A stretch of 64,000 bases of DNA from Rhyzopertha dominica. Taxonomy: Eukaryota; Arthropoda; Insecta; Coleoptera; Bostrichidae. This document shows positions 57,716 through 64,000 of the stretch, one piece after another. The translations under genes were made by a program, and so were the position numbers. How positions within the stretch are numbered: position 1 is the stretch's first letter; each line of letters begins with the position of its first letter. The stretch spans positions 9,734,001-9,798,000 of the forward strand of contig QCXZ01000001.1 of assembly GCA_025024175.1 (NCBI GenBank). Direction: 5' to 3'. The notes under the pieces were generated by a model, which worked only from the letters and a program-made list of their open reading frames with translations, had not been told where the DNA came from and made no database searches.

Positions 57716-59143
57716 AATTTTCACTATTCACAAAAGTTTAAAAATGTCAAGTTTTCCAAATCTGAAGTTTAAAGGTCGACTAATTGCCTAGATATTCAGA
57801 AAAATTTGATTTTTCTGTCAACCTTTTGATAAGCTGCACCACTGAAACCACGTTTTTACTCAAAATTACTTGTTCTTTTGTGCTCCTGCTTTCATCGTGA
57901 ATCACNACGTGTAGAGTGNAGAGTGATCGTTAAGTAGGTGTACGTGAAACGCGNTTAGTAAANAGTTGTACACATTTTTCACATCTGACATCGAAAATAG
58001 GCAAAGAAATTTTTGATGGCGAACCAATGTACCTTTAGACTCTTGAAGTGATAACGGTTGGCATGATCTCTTTCCTTACCTTGTCTTGTGATCTAACTAT
58101 CAAATGATTGCTGATATTAAAAACCAGTGAAACAGAAAAATAAAACTTAAATTTTCTAATGTACACAAGAGGAAGGAATCCTGAAAATAATTCATTTTAA
58201 GTTAGAACGAAGGGATGGAAATAAAAAAAGTTAAAACACCGATTGTTAAAACCAAAATGTCAAACACCGCAAACGGAGGAATGTATCGAAAATATTGAAA
58301 AAAGTTAGCGTGTATAAATACGATGTTAACAAATAAATTAGCAGAAAAGCCATATTGAACTACTTATCAAGATGAACAACAGTCAAAGAAGGGTCATCTA
58401 AAAAACAGAGCACAGATATATACATTTCCAGATAAAAATGGTTGTAAGCAAGCAGTTTATAAATCATTTTTCTGGGGACCCCGCCATTTAAAGCACACAT
58501 GATAATACCCATTATTTCCGACTCAGTTCTGCTCATATGGTTGCAAAACAAGAGGTAAATGGTAACAAAAGCTTACACAGCAGTTTTAGTCTTCAAACAC
58601 AGTACGCTAGTGATATAATCATCCGTGCTATGTGCGACAATTACAATTTCCTCATTCCCTGTAACAGTAGTTATTAGCCAGAATATTTCGCTTAGTAAGG
58701 TTAAGCACGAAGAATACTGTTGTTGTGAAGCCTCTAACAAGCGTAACACAAGACATTCGAAAGAGAATTTAGATTGTGAATGCACAAGCTGTAATGAGTT
58801 TAAAAGTAATCAGGAGAAATACCAAAATGCTCGAGAAGAAGTATTAAATCACAATAATTTTTGTCGTTGAATGTACATTGTATTAACTCATGGTTTTTCA
58901 GAAAACAATTTTATAGCGTAGCCTATAGTGGCCTGGGAACTGTTCTGAATAAAATAATAGTTGATGCATACATATTTGATCACCAGTGGGAAAAGAAGCT
59001 TTTAAAAAATAATCCTGAATTATTTTAAGGCTGGGCGTGCACAAAATATGGTTTTCACGATAATGTATAAAATGTGAACTACTGGAGTAGTACAGTACCA
59101 GCATTAACTGTTGTTCGACACGCCTTAAACAAACAGCACTCAC
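57716..59143. other. AT-rich; ambiguous bases; one Cys-rich frame
   Basis: Several unresolved bases lie at 57906-57963, suggesting an assembly or repeat problem. A + frame at 58625-58870 has clustered cysteines (EEYCCCEASN, then LDCECTSCNEF), which is unusual, but no family is recognised and it overlaps a minus frame. If 59144-59303 is a real exon, this stretch would be intron on the minus strand. Confidence 0.3.
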
Positions 59144-59303
59144 CGTTCATCTTATAGCCGGATTCTTTCTGCCGAAAAAATCTCCAAGAGGAACAATAGT
59201 CGCATGGCACCTTTTGTGTCATTCCGGCGTTAGTCATCCCTCCCGGAAGTATTAGCCAGACGACGTTCGTGACCAAGAATGTTATTAGGAGATCGATACC
59301 CAT
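59144..59303 (-). CDS. Candidate first coding exon of a secreted/membrane protein
   Basis: This is a minus-strand frame from ATG (59303) for 53 codons plus one base, ending at a strong donor: AACG/GTGAGT (intron would start at 59143), a phase-1 intron. The first ~26 residues look like a signal peptide (MGIDLLITFLVTNVVWLILP then GGMTNA). It is followed by a mature start with two close cysteines and an aromatic-basic patch (KVPCDYCSSWRFFRQKES). Codons end mostly in C or G, unlike the AT-rich surroundings, and the upstream 5' flank has similar composition. A phase-1 intron soon after a signal peptide is common in extracellular-protein genes. I cannot name the family. Downstream exons were not found in the window. 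Confidence 0.4.
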
Positions 59304-59819
59304 TATGCTTGTGGTAACCTATGCTTGCACATGGCAGACGTGATTCGTTCTTATTGGGCCGATTTCTGTGAAATACCGCAGCGGCCTTAATTTTTGAGAT
59401 TATAGCAAGAATGTGACGCAGCTGGATGTGAGGATGTGTGGGGGATTTAATAAAAAATGTGGATGCCAAAGAGCAGCTGACTTTTTATCGCTTGTTTTTG
59501 AAATATTAAGAAATTTTAATGTTATGTAACCTCATGTTTGTCCCTTTGATGATTCGTTACCTCAGTATTTCTGCACTTCGTATGAATGAGTCGTATACAA
59601 TGTCTTTAAGGTAAACCCAACTTGAGTATACCTAGGGGAATTATCTCAGGCATACTTCGATCAACGCTCTAGTGCGATTAAAACAACACCTGTCAACAGC
59701 TGGGCTGGCAACATTTCCATTTGAGTTTTTATAAACATATGTTTTGCAATACGGTCTATTTTAATTTTATTTAATTAGAAAGTTATATAATTATAATTAT
59801 AAAATTTAAAATAACAAAA
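59304..59819. other. Possible 5' leader of the candidate exon, then AT-rich
   Basis: 59304-59470 has a balanced base composition and a small upstream frame on - (59230-59469) that overlaps the candidate exon. It could be the 5' UTR. 59471-59819 shows nothing. Confidence 0.25.
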
Positions 59820-60110
59820 TTTGAGCACCATATGAACTTGAAATTTGGCACACATATAAATCTTAACTACCCAAAGCGACCTATTGATTTTGGGGTAAGT
59901 AGGGTATCGGGAAGGGGGCGAAATTGGGGGTGGTAACTACGCTTTTTGCAAATTTTATTTTTTTTTGTTTTAGTATGTGTTTCGTTGTATAACTGTGAGT
60001 ATTATTCGTCCTCATAAATTTTCGGTGCAGCAAACTGTTTAGAAAATATTAGCAAAAAAGCGTCACTTAAAAAAAAACGGTTTTTCCTAAATATATTATT
60101 TATTATTTGA
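59820..60110 (-). repeat. Repeat family R5, copy 2 (inverted)
   Basis: Reverse complement of 42770-43045: AATTTGGCACACATATAAAT, GGTAAGTAGGGTATCGGGAA, GTGCAGCAAACTGTTTAGAA, AATATTAGCAAAAAAGCGTC and AACGGTTTTTCCTAAATAT line up in order. The two copies are about 17 kb apart in opposite orientation. Confidence 0.7.
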
Positions 60111-62084
60111 TATCCAGTGGCCAGAAAATTTTTTAAACTCAAACATTTGCGAGAAATATGCTGCTAGAGAAAATATTGCTATAAGTATCATTGTTGTGGA
60201 ACGTAAGAATGAGCGTTTTTAGGCTTTTCGGAGGTTATTACAGTTATTTAAAAGAAGGTGGTATTAAAAAATACTATTTGCACTTTGCAAGTTTATGAGA
60301 TAATTTTATGTAGCTAACCTCTGCCTCCTCTAAGGTCAAATAAAACCGCTTTTCCTTCGGTAAAACGGTAAGCTTGAATTATCTAATTTACCTAACTGCG
60401 CTAGGCGCAACGATTAACGTGGGTGCAAAATAGCACAGCTTGAGCCTAATGCAATGTCTCGATTCTGATAGGTTGTCCAAGTAAGGTAATAAATACAGTA
60501 AATTAAGCAAATTACGCACACGGCAAGTGCGATATTAGCCGTGAATTATGCAAAATTGCTATCAACCCAGGCAGGTTTAGATCGCTATCACGCACTGTCA
60601 AATACACCATAAATTGACGTAATTGCCCACGATTTATTTGAGTTCCACGCGAGACGAGTATTAATGGACAAACTTGATGAAGTTCTTGCTGCAGTTTCTT
60701 GTACGCTATCAGCTAATTGTTAGTTTGTCTACCTTTGCGGTTTGATTTCCCGCTTCGGTTGCAGCTCAGAAGTTGGAACGATCCTCAAACAATCGTCTCT
60801 CGTCTGCAGTTACAAATTGCCGGCCGGCGGTGGATTTATTTTTGTCAGTCATTAGGCTAATTAGAGGTTGGGATGCTCAGAAAATGTTTGCTCCGGTCGC
60901 GTAATGTGCATTCGCGTTTAATGTTGGTTAATTGTTTTCGGCATTCTGGTTCTCTGTTAGTCGTTTAAGGATCTGCTATTTAGGGCGGTAATTATAGTTT
61001 TGTTTGTTACGGGGTAATTCGGGCAATAAAAGTGGGAGGAGTTGCAGCTTCTCTACTTGTAACAATGGCTCATAGAAAAATATTATCCATTAAGTTCATT
61101 ATAACATCGTTGCCTTGGTGTGAATTGATGTCTTCCCCTCCATCCAACCTCTTCAAACGCGTAAATTAATATTTGGGTAAGATCTTTCAAAAACGACCTC
61201 TATATTATATATTTTATTTATATTTTTCTTAGAAAACCAGGTTGACGCAACTTTCGTAACTCGGAAATTTGACAAAGCAGCTGGGGCTACGTTACACTCT
61301 ATTTTTAGAGTTAATTTCTTTCTATACACGCTCTCATTTAAAAAATTGAAATCAGACAATCCCTGATATTTTATGCAGGTTTCGATCCGAAAATATGGNC
61401 AAATTGCCCAGCTAAAGTTGAGGCACCCCCTTTCTTTATAACTTTGCGGTTTACATGGAACAGTTATATTAAATATTCACCCNTAATCTCAATATATTAT
61501 TATACGTTTTGGAGAAAAAAAGCTGTCTCTCCTATAAATACTGGTAAAAAAAAGTCAAAGTCTCGTTTCCATTACTTCTGTAATTCTATGTCAAATGCAG
61601 AACCTTTATTAAATGTGCGACACAAAATTCAAACAATTTTTTTTAAAGTAAATAAATCAATCGCCACTGTGCCAACCTAATAATATCGAGATCTACCTGT
61701 CAAATATACAACTATGTGACGAAAGAAAACTACAAAATTCCGTACTAAATTTTACCCGTTTCGTAATTTCCGTATCCATATTAAAATTAAGCTTTAGAAT
61801 TTCTACAGATTTATATACTCTTTAACTTGTACTGGTACTGTGAGATATCTGTGCGGGTGAAAATTGCGGATACCCGCGTAGATCAGGGAGATGATAACGC
61901 ATTCAAAAAGAAAAGGAAAGCAGATACGCGCTGCATCGGGACAACGTTTCTGGTACAGAGACGGCTTAACCCTAACTGCCATTACCATTCAACACATAAT
62001 GAGATGTTAAAATTTGAAGAAACCCTGTGTTAACACTAGACGTACATACATATATTCATACACACATACTTATATATATGATCT
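60111..62084. other. Unassigned; GC island at 60520-61060
   Basis: The island (best 60640-60900) contains no open frame of note, so it is a candidate non-coding regulatory element. The remainder is AT-rich, with ambiguous bases at 61399 and 61483. GAGGCACCCCCTTTC at about 61422 resembles a transposon end without partner. Confidence 0.35.
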
Positions 62085-62350
62085 ATACAATATCGGAATT
62101 GTCCGAATCAGTCGAATCAAAGTCAGTTTCATTGCCACAGTCGGCCTGTAAACTGATTATTATACTGTCACATATAGAGTCCAGTAAAAGTTCCTTGGCA
62201 GCAAGAAATAAATCTGTAGCTGTTTTGACAATGTATTCAAAAATTTGTCACATAGCGATTCGACCTTGCCTATATTGAGGTCCACGTTTCTGTCTGCAAC
62301 AAAGTGCTCCGTTGCAGCCCACATCATCTCAATTGAGTGCAAGTCGGGGT
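62085..62350 (-). pseudogene. DDE-family T, copy 4: C-terminal fragment
   Basis: On the minus strand from 62350: LHSIEMMWAATEHFVADRN (equivalent to NPIExxW with the Glu kept), VDLNIGKVESLCDKFLNTLS, then after a frameshift CDSIIISLQADCGNETDFDS and TDSDNSDIV followed by a stop. The acidic Ser/Asp tail is a family trait also seen at 36420-36460. The rest of the transposase is absent, so this is a truncated copy. Confidence 0.72.
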
Positions 62351-64000
62351 TTTTTCAAAATGTCTTTAACAGTTACTCGAAATCTTCTGAAAAAAGTCCA
62401 TAATTTTAATCTGATTTAATGTTTGAAAGTCTAAAAGCCATTAAATACAACCAACTCATTGTATGTGCTTGTTTAAACTTAGGACAGCGGCCCCGATAAA
62501 GCAGGGAAAACTACTTGAATATAACCCTCGCATTCTAAGTATCTGTTTGCTGGGAAGTTTAAACCAAAATAAGCTCAAATAAGTGGTTTGCTACCTGAGC
62601 TATTGCGCATCTATTGTTCTGCCAATTTTACCCGCACAGGTATCTGACGGTACCAGTACTTCTTTGAATAATGTCACTGATCATGCTGTATTTTTACAAA
62701 GTCTGCTTTCGATTGCAATGTCCTGTTGTTGACTTAGAGATTGCATCTGCAGATTCTGAATTATTTTATTTTCGCTGGAACCTACAGATGATTACTCTTT
62801 ATCTATTGATACTAGTCAACGTTCTTGTTATTTTTGGAGCTGTCTTTCTTAAGTCAAGGCACTCAACAAGGTGCTTACTGCGGTCGGAAGGAACATAAAG
62901 TGTTAATCAATTAGGTGTGTCAAATTGTGAATTGACTGACCACGTTTTAACATTTGTTTTCCCACTTCTCTATGTCGCTTAATGCAGGTGTAAATTTTTT
63001 TCAACTGTGAGCATTTTTTATGTTTTTAATGCCAAATGACATAATAGTGAAATTACTTTACAATGAGAGCTCGAATGATAAAAAAATGCATATGCTTCTA
63101 TTTAAAAAGCCATTTGATGACGTCATATATTCATCACAGAATAAGTCTGTCTCATTTCAATCGTCTCAAAGTAAAAGCTCTCTTTAAATATTGGGTTACC
63201 TGCTTCAGCGTTTTTTTTTTAATTTTTGCAAATAACCCTTATTTTGAATTTTATGCTTACTTTATCCTCACTCGATATAATGAAAACAATACAGGTTCTG
63301 AGCCAGACAGGTGTACCGAAAAATGGTCTGTTTGTTTTACCCAAAATGACTATTGAACAACCATCATCTGATGTAGAGTCTGAAATAAAGCAAAATTTAC
63401 ACATAGGTTATACCAAAGACAGACTAATGCTAATAGTAGACAAAATAGATTTCCTTCTAAGAATAAAATATGATCAGATATTAAATTAATTTCTCCTTCG
63501 AGGAAGAATACAAGGTAGCTCGAATACTTAGAATAAGTGAAATAGTAGTTGTAGATGAAAAACTACGGAAGCTGAGAAAGAACCCCTAGAAGAAGAAGAC
63601 GTGGACGTAAAAGATTTGAAAGGAAAGAAAGGTTCCGATGATTTTAAAGAAGAGGACAGTGAAAACCAGTTTGATACTGAATAACCCGACCGATAAAATA
63701 AAATTCTGGATAAAGATTTATTTTTAGTTTTCTTCTAGTAGGTATTATTGTATTTAGTATTACAATTTTGCGTTGTACATCTGTTCTGCAAAATCCATTA
63801 GGTATTGAATTTCTAGGGACTATGTTTTGATAGCCAATATAATAATTTCGAGATTTTCTTCTAAGATATATTTCAATTTTTGGATTAAAAAAAACGTAAT
63901 TGTGAATTTTACTTTTCCCCTGGAGCTAATAATCAATATAATATATAATAATAATACATTTTATTGACAACGAATAGACAGAAAATAGATACATTTATGT
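62351..64000. other. AT-rich; two unassigned + frames
   Basis: 62671-62898 has a plausible membrane segment (MITLYLLILVNVLVIFGAVF) and a basic end. 63226-63489 and an acidic in-frame stretch near 63560-63685 (EPLEEEDVDVKDLKGKKGSD) look like parts of a charged protein but are split by stops. No family is recognised for either. They may be relics of an unknown element. Confidence 0.25.

Noticed and set aside
1..64000. CRISPR arrays, tRNA and rRNA genes, bacterial operons
   Set aside because: No regularly spaced direct repeats, no tRNA B-box with a foldable cloverleaf, no rRNA-like conserved stretch; the window is eukaryotic in character.

Overview
This window looks like non-genic insect-type DNA: AT-rich, riddled with stop codons, with no operons and no recognisable complete host gene. 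Almost everything that can be recognised is a decayed transposable element. The mix of families is typical of arthropod genomes: jockey-, CR1- and R1-like non-LTR retrotransposons (LINEs), mariner (DD34D), Tc1 (DD34E) and several IS630-type DDE elements. The organism cannot be named from the sequence. An insect, possibly a beetle or another endopterygote, is my inference.

0-10 kb: a jockey-like LINE on + (about 302-2550) carries two later insertions, both with clean target-site duplications. One is a mariner with 30-bp terminal repeats (964-1908). The other is a 178-bp SINE-like piece (2240-2417). A retroposon-like repeat with a (CAAT)n tail follows at 3590-4152, then an antisense CR1-like RT relic (4385-5010), and two LINE 3' ends side by side (6400-6860). 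10-25 kb: a LINE whose 3' UTR is split by a 271-bp snapback insertion with perfect 84-bp inverted arms (10546-10816); an antisense jockey-like LINE with endonuclease and RT (12060-13763) lying against a Tc1 relic (13805-14777); IS630-type transposase tails; the first of four relics of one DDE family (18225-19040); a perfect X-box palindrome at 23674-23687; then an antisense LINE abutting a second mariner. 25-45 kb: two more copies of the (CAAT)n-tailed repeat, the best-preserved DDE-family relic (35180-36460), a foldback element (38760-39420), a long AT-rich repeat (41390-43060) and a broken LINE (43935-45590). 45-64 kb: the youngest LINE (46130-47750), a complete IS630-type element with ~285-bp terminal inverted repeats (49228-51225), another nearly complete one (53668-55104), the third DDE-family relic (56735-57715), a possible host exon coding a signal peptide on - (59144-59303), and a fourth DDE-family fragment (62085-62350).

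Between the elements are islands of higher GC and CpG content (about 2.6-3.2, 5.4-5.8, 16.0-16.5, 19.6-19.9, 24.8-25.1, 27.9-28.3, 31.7-32.1, 37.4-37.9, 40.7-41.3, 48.1-48.6, 55.2-55.7 and 60.5-61.1 kb). I could assign no gene to them. They are the best places to look for host exons, promoters or enhancers. Every transposase and RT examined is broken, so nothing here appears able to move by itself. The window is best read as a nested transposon graveyard between or inside host genes.
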